Shown here: positions 10,399 to 21,473 of the stretch, piece after piece
Numbering within the stretch: position 1 is the first letter of the stretch
Layout of the letters: each line of letters begins with the position of its first letter
Assembly: GCA_948146395.1 (NCBI GenBank)
Contig: OX411552.1
Span: 12,322,957 to 12,386,956 of the forward strand
Source: Fragum whitleyi
Taxonomy: Eukaryota; Mollusca; Bivalvia; Cardiida; Cardiidae
Reading direction: 5' to 3'
DNA length: 64,000 nucleotides
The notes under the pieces: generated by a model
Told to the model about the DNA's origin: nothing
Database searches by the model: none
The model's input: only the letters and a program-made list of their open reading frames with translations
Program-made: the position numbers and the translations under genes

Positions 10399-12075
10399 CA
10401 GTCAAATCTGTGTGAGCGGCCAACTATGCACAGCAGCCAATCTGCCGACAGCGGCCACTCGATTTCCCACGTGCAAATTCCTTCTTTAATTGCACTGTGA
10501 ATAGCGTAATCTCCTGAAATGCGGCGGTGGTCACCTTAATTGGTCTAATTCCAACTGTATATCACACCTATACAACGGTCATCTGACAAAACATGCAATT
10601 TAATTAGTCGTATTTGAAAACAAGAGGCCCAAGAGGGCCTGTATCGCTCCACTGGCTTTAAAATCTTTAAACTTTCATAAAATAAAGCTTACTTTAAATG
10701 AATACATTAAAACTCCAAAATCTTCTAAGACCTATTTAGTAATGATTAAATGGTTCTGGTCCATATTGCACCAAAATACTCAATCACAATGAACCTGCAA
10801 CCCTTGACCAATCTTATTAAAACATAAGGTTCAGAAGATGTCTTTCAAATATTTCAGGCTCAAAAAAAGCCCCACCTGACATGCCCATATTTACGGACCA
10901 AACAAAATTTCTTGAACAATTTAAGTAAATAGTCACCCAAGAAACATTCTGGTAAAGTTTCATTGAAATTGGCTGAGTGGTTCCTGAGGAGATATCGTTC
11001 AAAGATTTTGGCCTCAATATAAGCCCCGCCCTGCCACACCCAAATTTATAGGCCTTTCAAAATTTAGCAAAAAATTTTTGAAAAGAGACACTCAAGGAAC
11101 ATTCTGGTGAAGTTTCATTGAAATCAGCCAAGTGGTTTAGGAGAAAATGTCATTTGAAACTTTCGGGCTAAAAATAGGCCCCGCACTGCAACGCCCATAT
11201 TTTTAGTCCAATCAAAATTTCTTGAACAACTTAAGTAAAGGGTCACCCAAGGAACATTCTGTTAAAGTTTCATTGAAATCGGCCCAGTGGTTCAGGAGGA
11301 GATGTTGTTCAAAGATTTCGGGCTCAAAATAAGCCCTGCCCTGCCACGCCACAAAATTTCTTGAACAATTTAAGTAAAGGGTCTCCCAAGGAACATCCAT
11401 GCCAACTTTCATTTAAATCGCCCCAATGGTTTGGGAGAAGAAGATTTTCAAAGATTTCAAATTGAAAAAATGCCATGCCCTGCCACACCCATATTTGGGG
11501 GCCAATCAAAATTCTTTGAACAATTTAAGAAGGGGGCCAGTGGAGCTAAAAATCGATAATCACCACTTTAGTAAACAGCCGAAGTCGCTTTATCGTAATT
11601 TACAAGTTATTAACAGCCAATTATCAATTTAATCCTGTGTTGTCCATTAAATGACGTGTAATTGGCCACTATTATTTATTTGATCTACTTAAATGATGAC
11701 GATTAATTAAAGGATATGGAATTTCTCAGTTGTCGGGGCTCTTTAAATAAAATGATCTTGAGCATTATAGGTTGTGTACACATTTAGCAAACTGATTTCT
11801 CAAGGTATTTAAAATGGATGAAAACCTGCTTTTGATATCAATTCTCACCATAATGTCGCTTTCAAAATGTAAGTTCCTCTCTCTAGAGGATCGTGTGAAA
11901 CTTTGGAATTGCTTAGAATTTGGAAACGTCTAAAGTTTTGTGATCTGGTAATGAGCTAAACAAAAGTAGTACGACAAAATGGCCGCCCTAAGGATAGTGT
12001 GAACAGCAGCCAATCTGTGTACAGCAGCCAATTTGGCCCTCTCCCTTGACTGGCTGCTGTACACAGATTTAACTG
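10399..12075. mobile_element. pogo/Tigger-like DNA element, non-autonomous
   Basis: Ends CAGTCAAATCTGTGT and the reverse complement of ACACAGATTTAACTG match with one change. Inner CAGCAGCCAATCTG motifs repeat near both ends. It is flanked by TA on the left and TG on the right within a C monomer that normally reads AAAATACATATTTTTC, consistent with a TA target duplication with one mutated copy. About 745 bp remain once the nested A element (10621-11552) is removed. No transposase reading frame is present. CAGT ends and TA targets point to Tc1/mariner-pogo. Confidence 0.7.
10621..11552 (+). mobile_element. Family A element, copy A3, microsatellite deleted
   Basis: A normal A head and five core monomers, but the sequence passes from AATTTAAGAAGGGGGCC directly to AGTGGAGCTAAAAATCG. 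The microsatellite and most of the tail hairpin are therefore lost by an internal deletion between short GGCC matches. Confidence 0.75.
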
Positions 12076-12548
12076 TGCATATTTTTCATTGGATCACGAT
12101 AATTCTATGTAGACTGATACAGGGTCACTCAAGGATCATTCCAGTGGAATTTGGTTGAAATCCATCAATTACATTCTGAGAAAATGATTTTTAAGGTTCA
12201 ACTATATAACATCTAGAGAAAAGACCTCCATCCATAAAATACATATTTTTCATCCAATCACAATAGTTTTTGGTAGACTGATTAAGGGTCACTCAAGGAT
12301 CATTCCAGTGGAATTTGGTTGATATCCTTCAATTACATTCTGAGAAAATGCTTTTCAAAGTTTCCACTATATAACATATAGAGAAATGACCTCTTGCCAT
12401 AAAATACATATTTTTCATCCTTTCACAATAATTTTTGGTAGACTGATAAATGGTCACTCAAGTATCATTCCAGTGAAATTTGGTTGAAATCCATCGGTTA
12501 CATTCTAAGAAAATTATTTTCAAATGTTCCACTATATAACATATAGAA

Positions 12549-13580
12549 CAAGAACACTGCCTGTGGATGCCTTTGCTTGGCTGTAAGTGCTGGATGATAA
12601 AAAAACTAATGAATGGTGAAAAAAACTAAGTAGAAAAAGGGGCATAATTTGCAGAAAATGCTTCTTAAGTAATCCTCCTTGATAGAAAAGGTTGTTCTTT
12701 TGATGGTTCATATGTGTGCCAAGTTTCAAGTGAATGCCTTCAGTTGAATCAGAGATATCACAAAAATATCAAAGATTTTGCATTTTTTTCACAAATACAA
12801 CCTTGACCTTGACTAATGACCTTGAACTTGATACCAACAGAAAGGCCTTGTCACAGGGAATAATCATGTGAAAAGTGAAGGCCCTTTCACTTACCATTCA
12901 AAAGTAATGGCCAATGTTAATTATTTTGCATTTTCTCACAAGTTTGACTTTGAAAAATGACCTTGACCTTTACTGATGACCTTGGTACCAACAGAAAGTG
13001 CTTGTCAAGGGCAATAATCATGTGAACTAGAATGCCATGAATGGCTTGAGTTGCTCCAAAGGCTTGACATTCTTCTAATAGCAAATCAATGTTTTGACTA
13101 GATTTTTAGATATTATAGGTATTACTGATGTTGAGGATGATTTCAAAGTTTCCACTATATAACATTTAGAGAAATGACCTCCATCATAGAAGAAATATTT
13201 TTCATCCAAAAACAATAATTTTTGGCTGCATGATAATGGGTCACCCAAGGATCATATCAATGAACTTTTATTGATATCCATTGGTTACATTCTGAGAAAA
13301 TGATATAAAGAGAAATGACTCAGCTATAAAATACATATTTTTTATCTGATCACAATAATTTTGGTAGACTGATAATGAGTCACTCATGGATCATTCCAGT
13401 GAAATTTGGTTGAAATCCATTGGTTACATTCTGAGAAAATTATTTTCAAAGTTTTCACCAAATTACATGTAGAAAAATGACCTCTGCCCATTACCAGACG
13501 CATGAGGGACACAACGCCATGACAATAGCCCCAGGAGCTAAAAATATAGGCCCTATCACTTACCATTCAAAATTTATTGG
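12549..13580 (+). mobile_element. Family E element (TGACCTTGACC-rich core), interrupted
   Basis: Head CAAGAACACTGCCTGTGGAT followed by TTTGCTTGGCTGTAAG. The core has AAGTTTCAAGTGAATGCC, AATCAGAGATATCAC, ACCTTGACCTTGACTAATG and ACCAACAGAAAG. A C copy splits it at 13027, and E resumes at ~13545 with TAGGCCCTATCACTTACC. The tail is missing. The junction back to the outer C element at ~13575 looks like a deletion or recombination. Confidence 0.6.
13027..13544 (+). mobile_element. Family C element, short inner copy
   Basis: Head CTAGAATGCCATGAATGGCT, three shortened monomers, and an abbreviated tail CATGACAATAGCCCCAGGAGC. The hairpin TGGCTTTCAGCCA is deleted. It interrupts an E monomer between AATCATGTGA and TAGGCCCTATCAC. 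Confidence 0.65.
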
Positions 13581-13788
13581 TTGAAATTCATTCAGTAGTT
13601 ACTGAGGAGAAAATTTTTCAAGAAAAGTTAACAACCAGACGCATGGATGGATGTTTGATGGACACAGTGCCATGACAATAGCCCCAGTGGCCTTAGGACA
13701 GTGGAGCTTATAATTGCAGACAGTACTTATTCTTAAAGAACCAATTTCAAAACATCTGCTGACTGCCTTTTTAGATTGTCAAGTTCAA

Positions 13789-14008
<220 letters not shown>

Positions 14009-14035
14009 GGGTCTAACGTCTCTTTTAACTGCAAC

Positions 14036-14061
14036 TAATAATAATAATAATAATAATAATA
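14036..14061. repeat. (AAT)n microsatellite
   Basis: Nine AAT/TAA units directly abut the left end of a hAT-like element. Similar AATAATAATA lies at its right end (16894). Confidence 0.8.
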
Positions 14062-14774
14062 AGGGATGGGAACTAGTATTGGATTTATCGAGTACTCGAT
14101 AGAACGTCTGATTATCGATTACCAATTTTACTAATCGATAAAATCTGTAAAAAATGAAATCATAGGAACTTCGTTTCAATCTCACTTTTAACATATATTC
14201 TCAAAATATTGATTTTTCATATGAAATGCTGTGCAGCTAAAGATAATGTATGCAACACCTGTTTGTCTGCCAATCTTCTAATCCGTCAATATTTTTTCTG
14301 ACTTTGAATCAAGTGTCAACTGTCATTGTTCTTGCTGTCAAACAGTACATGTAATCATGTAACTTTTCGCATGTAACTTTTCCAACCTTTGACCTTGGTA
14401 CTCTGATCAGGGATGATAGGATTTGCCTGGATTTTCAGAATGTTGCATGGTCCTTCCAAAACCTTGTAACGCAATCTTATCTATGTTGAGTTACTTAGTC
14501 TTCCTCTACCGAAAAATTATAACAAAATCTGTTAGACCGCTGAATCCATTATAATGCGGGGTCTGCTTGGCTCTCGAAATTTTGAGGGGGTCGAACATTT
14601 TGGAATGTTGTGGTGATTTTACCCGTCCTAGCGGTAACACTGGTTAGATCACAATTTTATATCGAATGGATGAAAACACTGAGATAAAAATCAATACAGC
14701 GTGAAGCCAGGTAAATCAATAAAAATGTTTTCACACCTCACGCGGAGCAGTGTGGCAATCATGCTCGGTGTCAG

Positions 14775-16209
14775 TGTCACATTAAGTTTTATGAGTAAGG
14801 GTTAATTACTTAGTTAAGGCTAGACAACGCCTCTTTTTATATGCCGTGTGGTTTAAATTGGCTGCTTTAATACATTTTCTGGTGGCTAGTAGTTTTAATT
14901 GTACATTATGTAAATCAGTATGCTTGGGTTTAGCGTGCCATTGGGTGAGTAGATTTTACTAGTTGAGTGTGGTGCATTGGAATTGGGTGCTTGTAGTGTA
15001 TAAAAACCCTGCGTTGAAATGACTCGTTGGGTAGACGATTTTTCGCATGGTAGCTGGAAAGTGAAGTTGTGATTTGTGTGTGAGATTTAGATTCTTCTTG
15101 GGGTAAATACTTTTAATTTACATTGATTTTTATTGTGTTAATGGTTTTAGAAATTTTGTAGCTTAAATGAGCAGCTTTTGGTCTGTTGAATTATCGCAAA
15201 CAACGCCGGAAAATGACAAATGGCTGTATAGCTAATTTCTCATTTTCCTGCACTGTTATGTCGGAGAACTTTTATGTTGAATGTTTTGTCAGATTATCAT
15301 TTAAGCCATGGTTAAATAAGCTTTTTTTTTTTGTAATTATTTTCAAATAAACAAACATTGTGATAATTTGTAATTAATCGTCTGCTCAGCAGTTCATATT
15401 TTGTAAATGCTAATGTTGTATTGTTCAAATGATTTTTGGATAATGTCAAATGCTGTATAATTGTATCATAACACAGTTCAGTACCTTGAATTGTTGTTTT
15501 CAGAAAACATTGTGAGAAAAGATGCTATCATATTATATTGTCTTGAGGTTTGTAAAACATGATGTTCCATGAGAGCTGTTAGAGCTCTTATCAGGTAATT
15601 GCTATAATATTTGTTATACTTCCTATAGGTTGCTTGTTGTTGATTGATGTTGTTTGTAACAACCTACAATATATACTGATGTCGTATAGACGTGAGTGGT
15701 GTGAGGGCTGGAGACCTGACCGTGCGAAACTAAACGTGTAGGCCAGACCAGGAGTCTTGGGTAGTATGTCGTGCCGGCGTCAGCGTTATCGGGAAAGGAC
15801 GTTTGGGATGTGACGACCGGGGAACAACATAGTGATATATAACAAACGGCTGGACAATCACATTATCTTGGTGATATAGGCGCGGTCAGGCGACAGTTTA
15901 ATCTTAGAAATTTTGTGGTGATGATTTTTTTTTTTGGAAGAAGTTTAATATTTTTCAGTTGCATTAATTTATAAGTCGTGTGAAGTAACGTGGACATTTT
16001 GGGACATTAGACGTCAACCTAAAACATACAGTGGTAGTGGACTCTCATAATTCTCTAGGAACTTTATTGATTTTTTTTGTGTGTTTAACTTGTTTACATT
16101 TTGATAAATTGGCATTTGGTTATTTGTTTATGTAAATAAAATTTGGAAATGCACATCCTGACTCTTTACTGACTCGTATCCAAGCCAACCCCTCAGCCGT
16201 CTTGTGACA
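14775..16209. mobile_element. Solo LTR, 1435 bp, with 5-bp target duplication
   Basis: Begins TGTCACA and ends TGTGACA (inverted ends with TG...CA) and is flanked on both sides by GTCAG (14770-14774 and 16210-16214). Inside, TATAAAAA at 14999-15006 and AATAAA at 16135-16140 fit promoter and polyadenylation signals. No gag or pol frame exists and no second LTR is present, so this is most likely a recombination product of an LTR retrotransposon. Ty3/Gypsy or Bel/Pao origin cannot be decided. Confidence 0.75.
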
Positions 16210-16361
16210 GTCAGAGGGAATTGCCTTGTTTGATTGCTGACAGACGTAGTGTAGAAATGATTAAGTGGACAGATTGTTTCACTTTGAGAAAGAAGTCTCA
16301 AACACATGTCAAACGCATTGAGTTATGGAGACTTGGCTAAGTGTACAGAGAAACACGTTTG

Positions 16362-16480
16362 TTTGAATGGAGTTTTACGCCGCTAATAGTCGGAAAGCAT
16401 GAGTTCAGCCGTCAGAGATACCTGGAATCCCAATATTGACAGTCCAACGCGCTACCAACTTTGCTTTGTCGACAGCAGGG
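16362..16480 (-). mobile_element. Degenerate tRNA-related SINE
   Basis: On the minus strand, TTGGTAGCGCGTTGGACTG and ATTGGGATTCCAGG resemble worn box A and box B regions. They are followed by TATTAGCGGCGTAAAACTCC, the same 3' wording as the other (CAAT)-tailed SINEs here. Confidence 0.55.
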
Positions 16481-16893
16481 ACGTGAATGAACACTGAAAA
16501 GTGTAGCTCGCATGGAATGAAATCCACGTTAATAAACTTCAGAAGAAGCCATGTACATGTATATTTAGATACCCGACATAGTTATCAATATTGACACGTT
16601 GTCTGTTACATTTCCGCAGTACGTTATTTTTCAGTGTAATATTATTGAGAAATGACACTCATGCATTTACTAATTTTCCATTTCTTCAAATAAACTAGCA
16701 ATCAAAGATCATTTTAATTGTCCCTTTCACCGAATATATGTGGCAAATACAGAATATCTTTACATTTGAAGACACAGAATTAATGATCAAAAAGCACCAA
16801 TTTTATCCGAGTATTCGACTACTCAAGTACTCTGTCGGAAAGGTTAACAAGCAATCAATTAGTAAAATAGGTACTTATTACCCTTATTACCCT

Positions 16894-17274
16894 AATAATA
16901 ATAAAAAGAACTTTGACATGAAGGCCCCTTTACCATGACGCAGCTGAAATTCACAACATGCACAAATTCAAGTAACAATGAACATTTTATAGAAAATTCT
17001 TTAAAACTCTAAAACAAGTCCATAAATAAAGGAGGAGTTGTGTTCACACGAATTTTTACAAGGAGGCCACTTTTTCCATGATGCAGCTGAAATTCACCAA
17101 ACCACAACTATCTAGGTCAGGTGACTAGAAACATTTTGTCAAAGTTTCATCCAAATCGGTCCATAAATGTGCCCCTTTTTCCTTGATGCAGCTGTAATTC
17201 ACCAAACTACGACTTCATGCACATGGTCAGGTGACTAAGAACATTCTTTGAAAGTTTGTTTTGTCGGCTAACAT
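16894..17274 (+). repeat. Short core array of another ~120 bp monomer
   Basis: Two to three units with CCTTTTTCCATGATGCAGCTG, AAATTCACCAAAC, GGTCAGGTGACTA and AAAGTTTCATCCAAATCGG. No head or tail is visible. It could be the remains of a further tandem-repeat element. Confidence 0.5.
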
Positions 17275-17848
17275 GTCTTAAAATGTTACTTATACATGTA
17301 CCTTTCAGAAAATCATAGTGTACAAAATTCCCCCTGGGGGGAACAGGGGTCCCAGTAGCCCATAGTCTAATGAAGTTTCATGATCAAAGCTACTTCACTT
17401 TTAGAGATATGCTCCGGACAAGATCCAAGTATGAAAAAAACAATAACTCAAAAAATAAGCCAGGTAAAATTATGGTTCTTGTTCACTGCACTCTGTTGTG
17501 ATGAAAAGAATATTACTGCAAAGTTTCATGAAAATCAGACATGAAGTTACAGAGATATGCTCCGGACAACAAAGTGCAAGCCCCCCCAACCGCCCAGACA
17601 CTTGATACTAGAGGCCAGACGCCAAGGGGGATCCAATATACGTCACCTCTTTGACAGGCATATAAAACTACATTCAAGAAAAAAACAATGTTTAAAGTGA
17701 CTTGTATCACTCAGGCTGACTAAATGAAACAGGGGTTGACACTTACTCCTGAGATTAAGGAGTCAATTGGACTCATGACACATGAAATCAAGGAGTCCAA
17801 GATCAAAGTAAGGAGTCCGAATTTTCAAAATGGGAGAACAAAGCGGAA
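17275..17848 (+). repeat. Tandem duplication unit 1, left part
   Basis: From GTCTTAAAATGTTACTTAT to AGAACAAAGCGGAA it is nearly identical to 20425-21168 apart from one H insertion in the latter. It contains AAAATTCCCCCTGGGGG, two core-like monomers (AAGTTTCATGAAAATCAGAC, AGAGATATGCTCCGGAC) and the left end of the hAT-like element. The remainder of unit 1 continues at 20251 after 2.4 kb of inserted elements. Confidence 0.8.
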
Positions 17849-18845
17849 CTAGAAAGCCATGAATGGCTTGAGTCGCTCCACAGGCTTGAAATTCGTGTAA
17901 AAGCAAATAAATGTTTTGACTAGACTTTTAGATATTTGGGGTTTTACTGATGTTGAAAATGATTTTAAAAGTTTCAGCTATATAACAGATAGAGAAATGA
18001 CCACTCTTATAAGAAATATTTTTCATCAAATCAAAATAATTTTTGGCTGCATGATAATGGGTCACCCAAAGATCATACAAAAAATGTTTGATTGATAACC
18101 ATCATTTACATTCTGAGAAAATGATTTTCATAGTTTCCACTATGCATAATTATTTTCTATCCGATCACAATGATTTTTTGTAGACTGATAATGGGTCACT
18201 CAAGGATCATTCCAGTGAAATTTGGTTGATATCCATCACTTACATTCTGAGAAAATGATTTTCAAAGTTTCCACTATATAACATATAGAGAAATGACCTC
18301 CGCCCATAAAATGCATATTTTCCATCCGATCACAATGATTTTTTATAGACTGATAAAGGGTCACTCAAGGATCATTCCAGTGAAATTTGGTTGATATCCA
18401 TCACTTACACTCTGAGAAAATGATTTTCAAAGTTTCCACTATATAACATATAGAGAAATGACCTCCGCCCATAAAATGCATATTTTCCATCCGATCACAA
18501 TGATTTTTTGTATAGTGATAAAGGGTCACCCAAGGATCATTCATGTAAAATTTAATTGGTATCCGTTCATTAGAATCTGAGAAAACTCAATTTTTACCAT
18601 ATTTTGAAATTAGCCACGCCCATTAAATCCATGTTTTTCATTGGATCAAAATTTCTTGAACAACTTTGAAAAAAGGTCACCCAAGGATCATTCCTATGAA
18701 GTTTGGTTGAAATCCATCCAGTAGTTTCTGAGGAGAAGATTTTTAAAGAAAAGTTTACGACCGGACGCACGCACGCACGGACGGACGCACGACGGACACA
18801 ACACCATGACAATAGCCCCAGTGGCTTTCAGCCAGTGGAGCTAAT
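17849..18845 (+). mobile_element. Family C element, complete
   Basis: Head hairpin AGCCAT-GA-ATGGCT, GCTCCACAGGC, five monomers (CCATCCGATCACAATGATTT, GGTCACTCAAGGATCATTCC), a CGCACGCACGGACGG microsatellite (18765-18795), and the tail CCAGTGGCTTTCAGCCAGTGG with AGCTAAT. It interrupts the duplicated unit at GCGGAA | AAAATTGCTTG. Confidence 0.8.
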
Positions 18846-18849
18846 AAAA

Positions 18850-19060
18850 CAAGAGGCCCAAGAGGGCCTGTATCGCTCCACTGGATTAAAAATCTCAAGA
18901 TTTGAAAGAGAGATATTGAAAATAGAAGGTAATGAAAGTGAACAGCATTCAAAAGGAATTCTGACTATTTCTTAGTTGAAACTAAATTATGAAGAAATGA
19001 ACTTATTTAACTAATATGTAAAATTACAAGGAAGTGAACTATATAGATATCACTTTGAAA
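18850..19060 (+). mobile_element. Family A head fragment with unrelated sequence
   Basis: CAAGAGGCCCAAGAGGGCC plus TATCGCTCCACTGG, then ~160 bp of A-rich sequence that does not match any core. It follows the C tail directly. Confidence 0.55.
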
Positions 19061-20164
19061 CAAGAGGACCAGAATGGCCCTTAACCGCTCACCTGAATTT
19101 TATTGATCCAGTGGATCTCATCCATCCAAATTTCTTGAACAACTTCAGAAGAGGGTCACCCAAGGAACATTCTGGTAAAGTTTCATTGAAATAAGCCTAA
19201 TGGTTCAGGAGGAGATGTCGTTCAAAGATTTCAGGGTCAAAAAAAGCCCCACCCTGCCACGCCCATATTTGGGGGTCAATCCAAATTTCTTGAACAACTT
19301 TAGAAGAGGGTCACCCAAGGAACATTCTGGTAAAGTTTCGTTAGAATTGGCCTAATGGTTCAGGGGGAGATGTCATTCAAAGATTTTGGGGTCAAAATAA
19401 GCCCTGCCCTGCCACGCCCATATTTGGGGACAATCCAAATTTCTTGAACAACTTCAGAAGAGGGTCACCCAAGGAACATTCTGGTAAAGTTTCATTGAAA
19501 TCAGCCCAATGGTTCAGGAGGAGATGAGGTTCAAAGATTTCGGGGTCAAAATAAGCCCTGCCCTGCCACGCCCATATTTGGGGGTCAATCCAAATTTCTT
19601 GAACAACTTCAGAAGAGGGTCACCCAAGGAACAATCTGGTAAAGTTTCATTGAAATCGGCCCAATGGTTCAGGAGGAGATGAGGTTCAACGATTTCGGGG
19701 TCAAAATAAACACCGCCCTGCCACGCCCATATTTGGGGGTCAATCTGAATTTCTTGAACAACTTTAGAAGAGGGTCACCCAAGGAACATTCTGGTAAAGT
19801 TTCATTAAAATTGGCCCAATGGTTCAGGAGGAGATTCGTTCAAAGATTTCCGGGTCAAAATAAGCCCCGCCCTGCCACGCCCACATTTGGGGGTCGATCC
19901 AAATTTCTTAAACAACTTCAGAAGAGGGTCACCCAAGGAACATTCTGGTAAAGTTTCATTGAAATCGGCTAAATGGTTCAGGAGGAGATGTCGTTCAAAG
20001 ATTTTGGGGTCAAATTATGCCCCGCCCTGCCACGCCCACATTTGGGGGTCAATCCAAATTTCTTGAACAAATTCAGAAGAGGGTCACCCAAGGAACATTC
20101 TGGCCAAGTTTCATCAAAATCCACTTATTGGTTCAGGAGGAGAAGATGTTTAAAGAAAAGTTTT

Positions 20165-20196
<32 letters not shown>

Positions 20197-20250
20197 CGAC
20201 GGACACCTCGCCATGACAATAGCTCGCTGGCCTTCGGCCAGTGGAGCTTA
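19061..20250 (+). mobile_element. Chimeric element: B-type head, A core, A tail
   Basis: Head CAAGAGGACCAGAATGGCCC with GCTCACCTGAATTTTATTG. The core is the most regular array in the window: seven monomers of ~156 bp (AACTTCAGAAGAGGGTCACCC, AAGTTTCATTGAAATCGG, GGTTCAGGAGGAGATG, CCCCGCCCTGCCACGCCC). It then has (CACG)n at 20166-20198 and the A tail GCTGGCCTTCGGCCAGTGGAGC. The subterminal sequences of head and tail do not pair, so the ends come from different families. The low divergence of the monomers suggests a recent copy or recent homogenisation. Confidence 0.75.
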
Positions 20251-20424
20251 AAATTGCTTGTTATAAGCAATTTCTTCTTTTCAACAATATTCATCCAAAT
20301 AAGAGGTTTTTTCTCAAAACACTACAGGATGCAAGTAAATGTTTCGTTCAACAACTTTTGTAGTAAAAAGATCTACTTACTTTGCAAATGTTAGAAAGGA
20401 CACTGCTCTGTGTATTTGTTTGTG
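20251..20424 (+). repeat. Tandem duplication unit 1, right part
   Basis: AAATTGCTTGTTATAAGCAAT (a hairpin) to TGTGTATTTGTTTGT, matching 21172-21346. It joins directly to the start of unit 2, so the duplicated unit is ~750 bp and its junction lies at 20424/20425. Confidence 0.8.
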
Positions 20425-20680
20425 GTCTTAAAATGTTACTTATACATGTACCTTTCAGAAAATCATAGTGTACAAAATTCCCCCTGGGGGGGAACAGGGG
20501 TCCCAGTAGCCCATAGTCTAATGAAGTTTCATAATCAAAGCTACTTCACTTTTAGAGATATGCTCCGGACAAGATCCAAGTATGAAACAAGATGTGTTTG
20601 TGAAGCAGGAATGCCCCCGTAACAGCGATCTCTTGACAAGGCAAAGGTTAAGTTTGGTTAAGTTTTTGGACAGACCGACT

Positions 20681-20714
<34 letters not shown>

Positions 20715-21347
20715 TGGACATGAGTAAAACAATATGCCCCCGATATGGGGGCATAAAAAACAATAACTCAAAAAATAAGCCAGGTTAAATTATGGTTCTT
20801 GTTCACTGCACTCTGTTGTGATGAAAAGAATGTTACTGCAAAGTTTCATGAAAATCAGACATGAAGTTACAGAGATATGCTCCGGACAACAAAGTGCAAG
20901 CCCCCCCAACCGCCAAGACACTTGATACTAGAGTCCAGACGCCAAGGGGGATCCAATATACGTCACCTCTTTGACAGGCATATAAAACCATATTCAAGAA
21001 AAAAACAATGTTTAAAGTGACTTGTATCACTCAGGTTGACTAAATGAAACAGGGGTTGACACTTACTCCTGAGATTAAGGAGTCAATTGGACTCATGACA
21101 CATGAAATCAAGGAGTCCAAGATCAAAGTAAGGAGTCCGAATTTTCAAAATGGGAGAACAAAGCGGAATAAAAAAATTGCTTGTAATAAGCAATTTCTTC
21201 TTTTCAACAATATTCATCCAAATAAGAGGTTTTTTCTCAAAACACTACAGGATGCAAGTAAATGTTTCGTTCAACAACTTTTGTAGTAAAAAGATCTACT
21301 TTTTTAGCAAATGTTAGAAAGGACACTGCTCTGTGTATTTGTTTGTC
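20425..21347 (+). repeat. Tandem duplication unit 2 (with H insertion)
   Basis: The second copy of the unit at 17275-17848 plus 20251-20424. It differs by few substitutions and by the H element at 20588-20756. It also shows the uninterrupted junction GCGGAATAAAAAAATTGC, i.e. the empty site for the 2.4 kb insertion in unit 1. Confidence 0.8.
20588..20756 (+). mobile_element. Family H mini-element (ends plus microsatellite only)
   Basis: Head CAAGATGTGTTTGTGAAGCA with ATGCCCCCG, a short body AAGGTTAAGTTTGGTTAAG, (GACA)n, and the tail ATATGCCCCCGATATGGGGGC plus ATAAA. ATGCCCCCG pairs with CGGGGGCAT. The paralogous site at 17424-17441 lacks it. The empty site has seven As and the filled site has three As before and six after, so insertion occurred inside an A-run. 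Confidence 0.85.
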
Positions 21348-21473
21348 AAAATATTCTCATATGACTTTAGGAGTCCATCGGACTCCTTATTTTGCAAATG
21401 GAAGGAGTCTCAACTGGTAAAATGGGAGTCTCAGACTCCTGGACTCCTCTTAGTTTCGAACCCTGTGAAACAG
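21045..21473. mobile_element. hAT-like non-autonomous element with 8-bp duplication
   Basis: TGAAACAG occurs at both sides (21045-21052 and 21466-21473). The right end TTAGTTTCGAACCCTG gives, inverted, CAGGGTTCGAAACTAA; the left end reads CAGGGGTTGACACTTA. The interior is rich in AGGAGTCC/GGACTCCT repeats, including the palindrome AGGAGTCCATCGGACTCCT at 21370. The 8-bp duplication and CAGGG ends fit hAT. No coding capacity is present. The right part is lost in unit 1 of the duplication. Confidence 0.65.

Larger units (their letters stand above)
10071..13712 (+). mobile_element. Family C element, outer copy, multiply interrupted
   Basis: Head CTAGAAAGCCATGAATGGCT (hairpin AGCCAT-GA-ATGGCT). 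Core monomers (~165 bp) have GATTTTCAAAGTTTCCACTA, ATAACATATAGAGAAATGAC, CATATTTTTCATCC and GGTCACTCAAGGATCATTCC. The end at 13630-13712 has the CAGACGCATGGATGG microsatellite remnant and ATGACAATAGCCCCAGTGGC..CAGTGGAGCTTA. It is interrupted by a pogo-like element (10399-12075, itself carrying an A copy) and by an E element (from 12549) carrying a smaller C copy. Confidence 0.75.
14062..16893. mobile_element. Candidate hAT-like element carrying a solo LTR
   Basis: The left end, AGGGATGGGAACTAGTATTG then ATCGAGTACTCGAT, is mirrored at the right: CGAGTATTCGACTACTC then TACTTATTACCCT. Both sides are bounded by AAT units, compatible with an 8-bp duplication inside (AAT)n. Short ends of the AGGG type plus subterminal CGAGTACTCG motifs are typical of hAT elements. 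No transposase frame is seen. Removing the solo LTR and the SINE leaves ~1.3 kb. The boundaries are tentative. Confidence 0.4.

Noticed and set aside
19130..20160. Regular ~156 bp array considered as CRISPR-like
   Set aside because: Whole monomers repeat without unique spacers, and the genome is a eukaryote's. It is the core of a tandem-repeat element.
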